A DNA stretch of 64,000 bases from Streptomyces sp. NBC_00162. Lineage in GTDB: Bacteria; Actinomycetota; Actinomycetes; Streptomycetales; Streptomycetaceae. The stretch's first letter is position 1. Each line of letters starts with the position of its first letter. The stretch lies in NCBI RefSeq assembly GCF_024611995.1, contig NZ_CP102509.1, positions 1,860,001 to 1,924,000 on the forward strand, given 5' to 3'. The notes below the pieces were generated by a model that saw only the letters and a program-made list of their open reading frames with translations, had not been told where the DNA came from and did not search any database. This document shows, piece by piece, positions 30,432-39,677 of this stretch. The position numbers were made by a program, and so were the translations under genes.

Positions 30432-30580
30432 CCGGCGAGGTGAGCTGTCGGGTTCGGACTGGAGATGTCCGGACGTACATGTACGGAACATGAACGACTT
30501 CACCCCTAGCCGTCCCGGAAGAAAGATCCGGAACAGCGGCTTACCTGGTTCCCCCGCTCCTGCCGCGCGCGTGAATAGTC
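30432..30580 (-). ncRNA. Cyclic di-AMP (ydaO/yuaA-type) riboswitch
   Basis: The minus-strand leader contains the hallmark segments in order: GAGCGGGGGAACCAGGTAAG, later TAGGGGTGAAGTCG, then CCGAACCCGACAGCTCACCT, ending about 20 bases before the peptidase ATG. The spacing and the terminal ACCCGACAGCTCACCT block match the Streptomyces ydaO class. In this class c-di-AMP binding reduces expression of wall hydrolases. The ends given are approximate. Confidence 0.8.
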
Positions 30581-30906
30581 GGGTGCGGTTTCCGGGAGGC
30601 GGCAGGATTAGGCGGTCCACCCGGATCGGTCGCGAACGTAATCGAATCCGGGCACAGGGAACAAGCCATGAATTTCCCAAAGGAATCACCGGGATGAGGA
30701 ATCGGCGGAATTCCGGTCACCCTCTGTCCATTCCCCACCGTCAACAACCGCCCCGGCCGGGCCATTCGCCCTTCGCGATCAGGCACTCACGGTCACCGTA
30801 TGATCTGGCTCACGGGGGCACGTCCGATCTCGCCGCCGGATATGGCAAGTTGGCGCCAAGTGGCTCAATTCGGACAGACGCCCCACGACGAAGCGGAGGA
30901 GTTCCT
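30581..30906. other. Divergent promoter region
   Basis: These 326 bases separate the riboswitch from the tyrosine phosphatase and contain no gene that I can support. They must hold the promoters for both divergent transcripts. No -35/-10 pair stands out. Confidence 0.5.
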
Positions 30907-31698
30907 TTGACCCAGCGGATACAGGAGCCGGAACTGTCCGGAGTGCGCAATTTCCGCGATGTGGGCGGATTGCCGACTTTCGACGGACGACAGGTCAGGT
31001 CGGGACGACTGTTTCGAAGCGGACATCTCGCACATGCCACCGAAACCGATGCAGAGTTCCTCGCATCGCTCGGGCTCCACACCATCTTCGACTTCCGCAA
31101 CAACGCCGACCACGCCCTGGAGGGGCCGGACGTCGAGCTGCCCGGCGTGCGGAACGTCAACATCCCGCTCTCGGACCCGGCCGACGGCCGGGAGTTCTGG
31201 AAGATGGTCCGCGACGGCGGCCTCGATCAGCTCCGCTCGATCCTGGGGGAAGGCAAGGCCGCGGCCCGGATGTCGAACGCGTACCGCGCGATCATCAGGC
31301 ACCGCACCGCCGAGCACAGCAGGGTGCTGCACGCCCTCGCCGAGGACAGCGTCCCCGCTCTGCTGCACTGCGCGGCCGGCAAGGACCGGGCGGGCCTGTC
31401 GATCGCGGTCGTCCTGCTCGCGCTGGGCGTCGAACGCGAGGCGATCGTGGCGGACTACCTGGAGTCGAACGCCCCGCACCGCCGCTACCGGGTGCGGCGC
31501 AGCGGCGAGTCGCAGGAGGCCCGCTCCCCCGAGGTGATGGAGCTCCTCGCCCCGCTCTTCGACGCGCGCGCGGAGTACCTGACCACGGCCTTCGACACCA
31601 TCGACGAGCAGTGGGGCGGACAGGAGCGGTACCTCGCGGAGGGCCTCGGGCTCACGCCCGAGACCCTCGACCGGCTCCGGGGCCGGCTCCTCGCCTGA
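30907..31698 (+). CDS. Tyrosine-protein phosphatase (dual-specificity-like)
   Basis: The 263-residue protein belongs to the bacterial Tyr phosphatase 3 family. It opens GVRNFRDVGGLPTFDGRQVRSGRLFRSGHL and has the P-loop HCAAGKDRAG with nucleophile Cys155 and Arg161 (CX5R). Members remove phosphate from phosphotyrosine or phosphoinositide-like substrates; the target here is unknown. The TTG start at 30907 is six bases after GGAGGA. It converges with the hopanoid operon. Confidence 0.9.
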   Translation: MTQRIQEPELSGVRNFRDVGGLPTFDGRQVRSGRLFRSGHLAHATETDAEFLASLGLHTIFDFRNNADHALEGPDVELPGVRNVNIPLSDPADGREFWKMVRDGGLDQLRSILGEGKAAARMSNAYRAIIRHRTAEHSRVLHALAEDSVPALLHCAAGKDRAGLSIAVVLLALGVEREAIVADYLESNAPHRRYRVRRSGESQEARSPEVMELLAPLFDARAEYLTTAFDTIDEQWGGQERYLAEGLGLTPETLDRLRGRLLA

Positions 31699-31732
31699 CA
31701 CCCGCTCGTTCCACCCCTGCCGGAGCAGGTCG

Positions 31733-33148
31733 TCAACGGTTGCCGACGGCCTGCTTCACCAGGGTCCTGCCGAACTCCCACATCAGCCCCGAGCCGCCGT
31801 GCGCCTCGTCCATGACCTCGCGGAAGGCGCCGACGAACCGGTCGACGTCCCGCTCGTCCACGATCAGCGGCGGGATGAGCTTGATCACCTCCAGGTGGTC
31901 CCCGGACACCTGGGTGAGGATCCGGTGCTTCTGCAGCAGCGGCACCACGACCATCTGCGCGAAGAGCCCCTTGCGAGCCGCCTGGAGCATGGTCCACCGG
32001 CTGCGCAGCCCCAGCGAGGACGGCCGGCCGAACTCGATGCCGATCATCAGCCCGCGCCCGCGCACCTCGTGCAGCAGCTCGTACTCGTCCACCAGGGCCG
32101 CGAGCCGCCCGCGCAGCAGATCGCCCATGGCCCGGGCGTTGGCGACGACCCCCTCGTCCTCCATGACCGACAGCACCGCCAGTCCGGCCGCCATCGCCTG
32201 GGCGTTGGAGCCGAAGCTCGCGGAGTGCACGAGGACCCGGTCCATGGACGAGTAGACCTTCTTGAAGATCCAGTCCTTGCCCAGGGTCGCTCCGACCGGC
32301 ACGTAGCCGCCCGAGAGCGCCTTGGCCACGCACACCAGGTCCGGCTCCACGCCCGGCTCGTGCTGGTAGGCGTAGAAGTCCCCGGTCCGTCCGAGGCCGG
32401 TCTGCACCTCGTCCGCGATCAGCAGCGCCTTGTGGCGGCGCAGCAGTTCCTGCGCCGCGAGCAGGAACCCGGGCGGGGCGGAGAGCACGCCCTTGCCCTG
32501 GACCGGCTCCACGACGAAGGCGGCCACGTCGCCCTTCCGGAGCTCCCGCTCCAGGGCGCCCAGATCCCCGAGGGTGATCTTCGTGTCGGGCAGCAGCGGC
32601 GCGAAACCGTCCCGGAAGCCGCCCTCCCCGTTCACCGAGAGCGACCCCGTCGTGAGCCCGTGGAAGGCGTGGTCGCAGTAGAGGATCCTGGGCCGTCCGG
32701 TGGCGTACCGGGCGAACTTCAGGGCCGTCTCCACCGCCTCGGTGCCGCTGTTGCCGAAGAAGACCCGGTCCAGGTGCGGGCTGTACGAGAGGAGCTTCTC
32801 GGCCAGCAGCCCGGGCAGCGGCTGGCAGTCGAAGCGGGTGAGGTCGGCTAGCTGGGCGTCCAAGACGTCGTGCAGGGCCCGGCGGACCACCGGATGGTGC
32901 CGGCCCAGGCCCATCACCCCGAACCCGGCCAGCATGTCGAGGTAGTCGTTGCCCTCGGCGTCCCAGAAATGGGCGCCCTCGGCCCGCTCGTAGACCTTGT
33001 CGAAGCCGATGGTGTGCAGCATCCGGGGCAGTTGGTGGTTGAGGTGCCTGGAGTGCAGCTCGTACCGCTCGCCACCGCGCTCGGCCAGCAGGGCGCCGAG
33101 GTCGAAGCCCTTGCCCCGGCCGCCCTCCTCCCGTGGCTCCGCGGTCAT
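31733..33148 (-). CDS. Class III aminotransferase of the hopanoid operon (HpnO-like)
   Basis: The 471-residue PLP enzyme is a fold-type I, class III aminotransferase. It has the GNSGTEAVETALKFAR phosphate loop, the IADEVQTGLGRTG Asp and the VAKALSGGYVPVGA Lys that binds PLP. Its ATG overlaps the hpnH stop (ATGA), making it the last gene of the hopanoid operon. In that context it probably makes 35-aminobacteriohopanetriol from ribosylhopane aldehyde. In the S. coelicolor locus, as I recall it, isoprenoid genes (ispG-like and dxs-like) separate hpnH from this gene; here they are absent. Confidence 0.85.
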   Translation of the reverse strand: MTAEPREEGGRGKGFDLGALLAERGGERYELHSRHLNHQLPRMLHTIGFDKVYERAEGAHFWDAEGNDYLDMLAGFGVMGLGRHHPVVRRALHDVLDAQLADLTRFDCQPLPGLLAEKLLSYSPHLDRVFFGNSGTEAVETALKFARYATGRPRILYCDHAFHGLTTGSLSVNGEGGFRDGFAPLLPDTKITLGDLGALERELRKGDVAAFVVEPVQGKGVLSAPPGFLLAAQELLRRHKALLIADEVQTGLGRTGDFYAYQHEPGVEPDLVCVAKALSGGYVPVGATLGKDWIFKKVYSSMDRVLVHSASFGSNAQAMAAGLAVLSVMEDEGVVANARAMGDLLRGRLAALVDEYELLHEVRGRGLMIGIEFGRPSSLGLRSRWTMLQAARKGLFAQMVVVPLLQKHRILTQVSGDHLEVIKLIPPLIVDERDVDRFVGAFREVMDEAHGGSGLMWEFGRTLVKQAVGNR

Positions 33149-34176
33149 GCCGAGCTGTCCCGGTTCCCGCCGATCGTCTCCCGGGCCGCCCGCAGCGACT
33201 CCTTGAGGGAGCCCATGGTGGCGAGGACGGCGGTGGGCTCGTAGCCGCAGTGCGCCATGCAGTTCGCGCAGCGCGGATCCTTGCCGCGGCCGTACTTGCT
33301 CCAGTCGGTGTCGTCGATGAGTTCCCGGTACGTCGGCACGTAGCCGTCGCTCATCAGATAGCAGGGACGCTGCCAGCCGAAGAGGGAGTAATTCGGAATG
33401 GCCCAGGCCGTGCAGGCGAAATCGGCCTTTCCTTCCAGGAAGTCCAGGAAGAGCGGCGAGTGATTGAGCCGCCAGCGCCTGCGGTTGCCGCCCGCGAAGG
33501 CCTTCCTGAAGAGTTCGCGGGTCTGTTCGACGCCCAGGAAGTGCTCCTGGTCGGGGGCCTTTTCGTAGGCGTAGGCGGGCGAGATCATCATCTCGTCCAC
33601 CTGGAGGTCGTCATTGAGGTAGTTGAGCACCTCGATGATCGTCTGGGGGGTGTCCGTGTTGAAGAAGGTGGAGTTGGTGGTCACCCGGAACCCGCGCTTC
33701 TTCGCCTCCTTGATGGCCGCGACGGCCTCGTCGAAGACGCCTTCCTTGGCCACCGACTCGTCGTGCCGTTCGCGCAGTCCGTCGATGTGCACGGCGAAGG
33801 CGAAATAGGGGGACGGGGTGAACTTCTCGATCTTCTTGCGCAGGAGCATCGCGTTGGTGCAGAGGAATACATACTTCCGCTTCGCCACCAACTGACGGAC
33901 GATCTCGTCGATCTGCGGGTGCATCAAGGGCTCTCCACCCGCGATGGACACCATGGGCGCGCCGGACTCCAGCACGGCGCCGACCGCCTGGGCGACCGGC
34001 ATGCGCTGCTTGAGCACCCCGGCCGGGTGCTGGATCTTCCCGCACCCCTCACAGGCCAGGTTGCAGGCGTAGAGCGGTTCCAGCTCGACGATCAGCGGGA
34101 ACTTCTCACGCTTGCGGAGCTTCTGTTCGAGCAAATACGTCCCGACCCTGATGGTCTGGCGCAGCGGCATGGCCAT
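33145..34176 (-). CDS. hpnH: Adenosyl-hopene transferase HpnH (radical SAM)
   Basis: The 343-residue radical SAM protein joins the 5'-deoxyadenosyl group to diploptene, the first side-chain step in C35 hopanoid synthesis. The iron-sulfur motif is C38-X3-C42-X2-C45 (CNLACEGC), and GGEPLMHPQI is the SAM-binding GGE. The C-terminal CANCMAHCGYEP cluster is typical of HpnH. The ATG at 34176 follows AGGAGG by eight bases; a GTG three codons earlier overlaps the hpnG stop. Confidence 0.95.
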   Translation of the reverse strand: MAMPLRQTIRVGTYLLEQKLRKREKFPLIVELEPLYACNLACEGCGKIQHPAGVLKQRMPVAQAVGAVLESGAPMVSIAGGEPLMHPQIDEIVRQLVAKRKYVFLCTNAMLLRKKIEKFTPSPYFAFAVHIDGLRERHDESVAKEGVFDEAVAAIKEAKKRGFRVTTNSTFFNTDTPQTIIEVLNYLNDDLQVDEMMISPAYAYEKAPDQEHFLGVEQTRELFRKAFAGGNRRRWRLNHSPLFLDFLEGKADFACTAWAIPNYSLFGWQRPCYLMSDGYVPTYRELIDDTDWSKYGRGKDPRCANCMAHCGYEPTAVLATMGSLKESLRAARETIGGNRDSSA

Positions 34177-34181
34177 CTGGC

Positions 34182-34844
34182 TCACCTCCTGGGGAGCAGC
34201 AAAGAACGGTGCCAGTCATAAAACGCGGGCAGTACGGCACGCAGTACACGGAAGGCCGATATTCCACCGCGGACCGTGCCGATACGGACGAGCTCATGCT
34301 CCGGAGCGTCCACGATCACCCGGACGGCCGCAACCGGGCGTCCTCCCTCCGAGGGGCAGCGGTCGCCCCGGGTGGCGGCCCACAGGGTGGCCGCGGACTC
34401 CATGTCGACCGCGATGGCGCCGGTGGCGCGCAGCTGCGCACGCTCCTGGCCGCGGACGACGTGGTCGGATCCGGTCAGTGCGCCGGTGTGCACGGTCCGG
34501 CCGGGGACGGCCCGGGCCAGTGCCTCGGCGAGCAGGGCGGTCCCGGTACAGGTGACCGCCCCGTGCGGGTCCCGGGTCTGGTCGGCGACGACCAGGTCGC
34601 CGGGGTGCATGCCGGGGACCAGGCCGGCGCAGAATCCGGTGGCGAGGACGGCGGCCCGCTCCATGCCCGTCCGCTCCAGCGCCCGGGCGACGGACCGCTC
34701 GGCCGCGCGCGGGCCCATGCCGGTCCGGAGCAGGGCGTAGTCCCCGCGGCCGGCGCTGCGCAGCGCCGTCTGTTCGATGCGCAGCGCGCAGGCCACCAGC
34801 AGGGGGTCTGGGTTCCCGGCCCTGTCCCCCCGGAGGGCGGACAT
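34182..34844 (-). CDS. hpnG: Hopanoid-associated phosphorylase HpnG
   Basis: The 220-residue protein resembles nucleoside phosphorylases (LLVACALRIEQTALRS, ATGFCAGLVPGMHPGDLVVAD, IAVDMESAATL). In this operon it should remove adenine from adenosylhopane to give phosphoribosylhopane or ribosylhopane. The start overlaps the squalene-hopene cyclase stop (ATGA). The protein is slightly short but retains the C-terminal RxxxDAPEHELVRIG part. Confidence 0.9.
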   Translation of the reverse strand: MSALRGDRAGNPDPLLVACALRIEQTALRSAGRGDYALLRTGMGPRAAERSVARALERTGMERAAVLATGFCAGLVPGMHPGDLVVADQTRDPHGAVTCTGTALLAEALARAVPGRTVHTGALTGSDHVVRGQERAQLRATGAIAVDMESAATLWAATRGDRCPSEGGRPVAAVRVIVDAPEHELVRIGTVRGGISAFRVLRAVLPAFYDWHRSLLLPRR

Positions 34845-36883
34845 CAGGATCCCCCGGCGGCCGCGAAGGGTTCCCCGTGCAGGTAGCGTCCGAGTGCCGT
34901 GAGCGGGAACACCTGCCGGTACAGGTGGTAGTTGATGGAGAAGTCCCAGGGGAAGCCGGTGCCCGTGAAGTGGGGCTCGTCCCAGGAACCGTCCTCGGCC
35001 TGGGTCGCCACCAGGTGGGCGATGCCCCGCTCGACGGCCTTGCCGTCCCGCTCTCCCGCCGACAGCAGGGCCATCAGCGCCCACGCCGTCTGCGAGGGGG
35101 TGGAGGCCCCCTTCCCGGCCCATGACCGGTCCTTGTAGGAGCGCTGGTCCTCGCCCCACCCGCCGTCCTCGTTCTGTACGGATTCCAGCCAGCGCACGGC
35201 CCGCCGGATCGCGGGATGCGCCGGGGCGATGCCGGCCGCGGTGAGGGCCGGGACCACCGACCCGGTGCCGTAGACGTAGTTGGTGCCCCAGCGGCCGAAC
35301 CAGGCTCCGTCGGGCTCCTGTTCGGCGAGCAGCCAGGCGATGCCGCGCCGGGTCCGCGCGTCACCCGCCTTGCCCTCGAAGGCGAGCATCTCCACCACGT
35401 GGGCGGTGACGTCGGCCGAGGGCGGGTCGATGACCTCGCCGAAGTCGCAGAAGGGCAGCCGGTTCGGGAAGGGGCTGGTGTTGTCGGCGTCGAAGGCGCC
35501 CCACGCGCCGTTCTTCGACTGCATGCCCAGGTTCCAGGACACCCCGCGGGCGATGGCCGCCTCGACCCGGGCCGGGTCGGGGTGCTTGACGCGGCGCAGC
35601 GCGAGAACGACCTCGGCGGTGTCGTCGATGTCGGGGTAGGTGTCGTTGTGGAACTCGAACGCCCAGCCGCCGGGGGCGAGTCCGGGCCGCCGTACCGCCC
35701 AGTCCCCGCTGCGCGCGATCTCCTCGCCGAGCATCCAGTCGGCTGCCTTGACCAGCGCCGGGTGGTCGGGGCGCAGGCCCGCGTCGGCCAGGGCGATCGC
35801 GGCGAGGCAGGTGTCCCAGACCGGGGACTGGCATGCCTCGATCATCCGGGCGCCGTCCTCGCGCCACACCGCGAACCGGTCGAGGGATTCCAGGCCGGCG
35901 CGCATCACCGGGTGCCCGAGGTCGTATCCGAGCAGGTGCAGGGCGATGACCGAGTACACGGCGGGTGGCTGGATGCCGCCCCAGCAGCCGTCGTTCTCCT
36001 GCCGTTCGACGATCCATCGGGCGCCGGCGGCCATGGCGGCCTTGCGCAGCCGGCGCGGGGCGAACCGGCGGTAGACGTGCAGGGCCTTGTCCATCCGCTG
36101 GAAGGCGCCGTCCCAACTGGCCAGCGGGGCGAGCCGTTTGGCGGGGTTCGGCACCCGCGCGTCGGCGTGCAGCTCGTCCAGGGCGAAGGGGGCCGGGCGG
36201 ACCGGGCGCAGCGCGGAGACGATCGTGAGGGGGACGATGGTCTGGCGGGCCCAGCAGCCGAAGTCGTAGATGTTCAGCGGCACCCAGGGCGGCAGGAACA
36301 CCAGCTCGGGCGGGAGTTCGGGAAGGTGGTCCCAGTCCCACCAGCCGAAGAGCGCCAGCCAGATGCGGGTGAAGACGCGGGCGGCGGCGATCCCGCCGTG
36401 GGCCCGGATCCAGGCCGACGCGCGGGCCATGTGCGGGGCGTCCGGCTCGTCTCCGGCGAGGCGCAGGGCCACGTACGCCTCGATGGTGGCGGAGAGTTCG
36501 GGCGGCCCGCCGTGGAAGGTGGCCCAGGTGCCGTCGTCCCGCTGCTCGCCGCGGATGAAGAGGGCGGCGGCGCGGGTGGTGGCCTCGTCCCGGATCCCGA
36601 GGAACTGACGCAGCAGCAGGTCCTCGGCGTCCATGGTGACGTTGGTCTCCAGGTCGCCCTTCCACCACCCCTCGGGGTCCTGGCGCGCGAGCAGGTGCCT
36701 GGTCGCCCGCGCGGCGGCCTCGTACGCGTCCCCCCGGTGGCCGTCCGGCGGTGCGGTCCGGGCCGCGGTGCCCCGTTCCGCGCTGGGCGGTGGCACCGCC
36801 GGGTCCGGGCCCGGTCCGGGCCCGGCTTCGATCCTGCTGCCCGCGCCAGCGCTCTCCGCGCTGCCGTCGGTCGTCGCTGTCAT
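34844..36883 (-). CDS. shc: Squalene-hopene cyclase
   Basis: The 679-residue enzyme cyclises squalene to hopene at the membrane. The catalytic DxDD motif is D418-I-D-D421 (YPDIDDTAEV). Multiple QW repeats are present, for example QENDGCWGG, QSKNGAWGA, QEPDGAWFGRWG and QNEDGGWGED. A Gly/Pro-rich 55-residue N-terminal extension precedes the first helices. GGGGAAG lies just before the ATG. The gene lies between the prenyl synthase and hpnG. Confidence 0.96.
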   Translation of the reverse strand: MTATTDGSAESAGAGSRIEAGPGPGPDPAVPPPSAERGTAARTAPPDGHRGDAYEAAARATRHLLARQDPEGWWKGDLETNVTMDAEDLLLRQFLGIRDEATTRAAALFIRGEQRDDGTWATFHGGPPELSATIEAYVALRLAGDEPDAPHMARASAWIRAHGGIAAARVFTRIWLALFGWWDWDHLPELPPELVFLPPWVPLNIYDFGCWARQTIVPLTIVSALRPVRPAPFALDELHADARVPNPAKRLAPLASWDGAFQRMDKALHVYRRFAPRRLRKAAMAAGARWIVERQENDGCWGGIQPPAVYSVIALHLLGYDLGHPVMRAGLESLDRFAVWREDGARMIEACQSPVWDTCLAAIALADAGLRPDHPALVKAADWMLGEEIARSGDWAVRRPGLAPGGWAFEFHNDTYPDIDDTAEVVLALRRVKHPDPARVEAAIARGVSWNLGMQSKNGAWGAFDADNTSPFPNRLPFCDFGEVIDPPSADVTAHVVEMLAFEGKAGDARTRRGIAWLLAEQEPDGAWFGRWGTNYVYGTGSVVPALTAAGIAPAHPAIRRAVRWLESVQNEDGGWGEDQRSYKDRSWAGKGASTPSQTAWALMALLSAGERDGKAVERGIAHLVATQAEDGSWDEPHFTGTGFPWDFSINYHLYRQVFPLTALGRYLHGEPFAAAGGS

Positions 36884-37010
36884 GGCTTCCCCTTCGTGCA
36901 GTCTGTCCTCTGCTGTGCTGGGGTCTGCCGTCGGCCAGCGCGCTCCCCCTCAGTCGGGGGTGGCGGCGCCGGCCGGCGACTCGCGAGTCATATCCGCTTC
37001 CGGGCGGCGT

Positions 37011-38165
37011 TCACCTCTTGCGGACGACGACGAAGTCGGCGAGGGCCACCAGCTGGTCGCGCACCCGCTGGGGCATGTCGACGTCGTCCAGTGCCTTGAT
37101 CGCCACCGCGTGCTGGCGGCGCGCCTCGTCGGCGGTCCACTGGCGTCCGCCGGCCGCCTCGATGAGCGCCGCGCGGGCCGCGAACTCCTCCTCCGAGAAG
37201 TTCTCGAAGTCGTTGCTCTTGGCGTCGGCGGCGAGCAGCTGGGCGAGTTCCTCACTGGCGGGCCCGTCGGCCGCGAGGGCGGCGACCACCGGCAGGGACT
37301 TCTTGCGCTGGCGCAGGTCGCTCCAGGTCTGCTTGCCGGTGGACTCCGGGTCGCCCCAGATGCCGAGCAGGTCGTCCACGGCCTGGAAGGCGAGGCCAAG
37401 GTGGTAGCCGTACTCCTCGAGCTTGTCGGCCGTACGGTCGTCCGCGCCGCCGAGGACCGCGCCGATGGAGACCGCGCAGGCGAGCAGGGCGCCCGTCTTG
37501 TTGCCCTCCATCTCCAGGCACTCCTCGACGCTGACGCGCTCGCGGTGCTCGTAGGAGATGTCCTGGGCCTGGCCGTCGATGAGCCCCCGGCTGGCGGTGG
37601 TCAGGCGGCGGGCCGCGCGGGCCGCCTCGACGGTGCCGAGCTCCAGCAGCACCTCGTAGGCGAGGGCGAAGAGCGCGTCGCCGACCAGGATCGCCAGGGC
37701 GGGGCCGTGCACCTTCCACACCGTGTCGCGGTGGCGGCGCTGCTCGTCTCCGTCCATCAGGTCGTCGTGCAGCAGCGAGAAGTTGTGCACGAGCTCGACC
37801 GCGACGGCGCCGGGGATGCCGACCTCGGCCGCGGCGCCCGCGGCCTCGGCGGAGAGCAGCGCGAGGGCGGGCCGGACGGCCTTGCCGCCGTCGCCGTCCG
37901 CGGGGTTGCCCTGGGCGTCGATCCAGCCGAAGTGGTAGGCGGCGACGGTGTCCATGGGCGCGGCGAGCCGGTCCACGACGGCGCGGAGCGCGGGCGTCGA
38001 CAGCGTGCGGCCCCGGTCCAGGAGGGCGAGCGTGTCGGCCTTCTCCACTCCCCCGCCGGCTGCGCCCACACTGGCATCCGTGTTCTCGACAGCCGGATTC
38101 CCCGGGTTCACTGGCTCTCCTCTGGTTCCTGTACGGGCTGTGCTGGTCGTGCTGGTCGTCGTCAT
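37011..38165 (-). CDS. Polyprenyl diphosphate synthase
   Basis: The 384-residue trans-prenyl synthase has both Asp-rich motifs: DDLMD at 134-138 and DDLLG at 264-268, where the last Asp is replaced by Gly. The residues before the first Asp-rich motif (HNFSLLH) are compatible with a short-chain product. In the hopanoid operon it most likely makes farnesyl diphosphate for squalene synthesis. A low-complexity 40-residue N-terminus precedes the fold. The ATG overlaps the hpnE stop and follows AGGAGG by four bases. There are 127 non-coding bases between it and shc. Confidence 0.9.
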   Translation of the reverse strand: MTTTSTTSTARTGTRGEPVNPGNPAVENTDASVGAAGGGVEKADTLALLDRGRTLSTPALRAVVDRLAAPMDTVAAYHFGWIDAQGNPADGDGGKAVRPALALLSAEAAGAAAEVGIPGAVAVELVHNFSLLHDDLMDGDEQRRHRDTVWKVHGPALAILVGDALFALAYEVLLELGTVEAARAARRLTTASRGLIDGQAQDISYEHRERVSVEECLEMEGNKTGALLACAVSIGAVLGGADDRTADKLEEYGYHLGLAFQAVDDLLGIWGDPESTGKQTWSDLRQRKKSLPVVAALAADGPASEELAQLLAADAKSNDFENFSEEEFAARAALIEAAGGRQWTADEARRQHAVAIKALDDVDMPQRVRDQLVALADFVVVRKR

Positions 38166-39541
38166 GCCGCCTCCTGCAGAGGGTGTTCGCGGGGGCGGCC
38201 GAGGGCGGCGAGTGCGGCGTGCGCCGCGCTCAGTCCGCTCCGGACGGCGCTCTCCATGGTCGCGGGCCAACCGGTGGCAGTCCACGCACCGGCCAGATAC
38301 AGCCCCGGCGTGTCGGTCCGCGCCCCGGGGCGCAGCCGGCCGACGCCGGGTGTGGGGGCGAAGGTGGCCGTCCGCTCCCGGGTGACGAAGAAGTCCCGTA
38401 CCTTGGCGCCGCGCGCGGCGGGCAGCAACCGCTCCAGCTCGGGCAGGTACTTGGCGCGCAGGACGGACACGGGCTCGTCGATGTCGTCCTGGGCGACGGA
38501 CTGGGACAGGGCCAGGTACTGGCCGCCGTCGGGGAGCCCGGAGGAGTCGGTGCGGTCGAAGACCCACTGCACCGGGGAGCCGAGCGCCGCGAAGAAGGGC
38601 CGCTTGAGCACCTGGCGGTCGTACACGACGTGGACGTTGAGGATCGGCGCGGTGCCGATGTCGAGCAGCTTGTCGGGGTCGGCGAGAGCTCCGGCCGGGA
38701 GCAGTCCGTGCGCCTCGCGCTGCGGGACGGCCAGGACGACGGTGGCGGCGTCCAGGGACTCGTTCTCGGTGTCGACCCGCCAGTTCCCTTCGGCGGTACG
38801 GGAGATGGCGGTGACCCGGGTGCGCAGTTCGGTCCGTACGCCGGCCGCGTCGAGCGCCTTGCGGGCGAGCGCGTCGTGCAGGTCGCCGAGCGGTACGCGG
38901 GCCCAGCCGATGTCGGCGGCGCCGTTCTCGGAGAGCAGGCCGGTCTTGAAGACCATGGCGGCCAGGCCGAGGGAGGAGTGCTCGGCGGTGGCGTTGAGGG
39001 TCGCGATGCCGACGAGGTCCCACAGGGCCTCGATGGTCCGGGGGGACTGGCCGTAGCGGCCGAGCCAGGTGGCGAAGTCCAGGCCGTCCAGCGCCGGGTC
39101 GGCGGGGTCGAGGCGGCGCAGCGCGAGGGCGGCGCGGCCGACGCTCGCGCGTTCGGCGAGGGACAGGTGCGGGTAGCGGGCCAGCGATCCGGCCAGGTGC
39201 AGGGGCACGGGCAGGGCGCTGCGGCGCAGCCGGCCGAGGCGCGGTCCCTTGGGGTGGGCGACGTCGAGTACGGGTACGTCGAGCCGGTCCTGGAGGGGCG
39301 CGAGGGCGGCGCCGTCGACGCGGTCGAGGAACCACCGGTAGGCGGTGCAGCAGCGCAGGTAGACGTGCTGGCCGTTGTCCACGGTGAGTTCGCCGCGCTT
39401 GAACGAGAACGCGAGCCCGCCGAGCCGCGGGCGGCCTTCGAGGAGGGTGACCCGCAGTCCCGCGTCGGCGAGTTCGAGGGCGGTCGTAACGCCGGCGAGG
39501 CCGCCGCCGACGACGACGGCGTGCTGGTCGCTGCCGGTCAT
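38162..39541 (-). CDS. hpnE: Hydroxysqualene dehydroxylase HpnE
   Basis: The 459-residue flavoprotein has an N-terminal dinucleotide-binding motif (AVVVGGGLAGVTTALELADAG) and the amine-oxidase-like FAD closing motif near its C-terminus (GLYLAGAWTATGWPATMESAVRSG). HpnE reduces hydroxysqualene to squalene, completing the HpnC-HpnD-HpnE route. I placed the start at the ATG at 39541, preceded by GGAGGG. Confidence 0.92.
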   Translation of the reverse strand: MTGSDQHAVVVGGGLAGVTTALELADAGLRVTLLEGRPRLGGLAFSFKRGELTVDNGQHVYLRCCTAYRWFLDRVDGAALAPLQDRLDVPVLDVAHPKGPRLGRLRRSALPVPLHLAGSLARYPHLSLAERASVGRAALALRRLDPADPALDGLDFATWLGRYGQSPRTIEALWDLVGIATLNATAEHSSLGLAAMVFKTGLLSENGAADIGWARVPLGDLHDALARKALDAAGVRTELRTRVTAISRTAEGNWRVDTENESLDAATVVLAVPQREAHGLLPAGALADPDKLLDIGTAPILNVHVVYDRQVLKRPFFAALGSPVQWVFDRTDSSGLPDGGQYLALSQSVAQDDIDEPVSVLRAKYLPELERLLPAARGAKVRDFFVTRERTATFAPTPGVGRLRPGARTDTPGLYLAGAWTATGWPATMESAVRSGLSAAHAALAALGRPREHPLQEAA

Positions 39542-39677
39542 GAGCCCTCCCCGGTGTTGGCGTGCCCGGCCGGGCACGCGGCTGCCGAGCCCTCCGGGAG
39601 AGACGCGGCCGCCCACGCGGGGGTTGCCTGTCCCGGAGCCGCGGCGGTCGTCGTCATCGTCGTCGTCCTCGAGGGCA

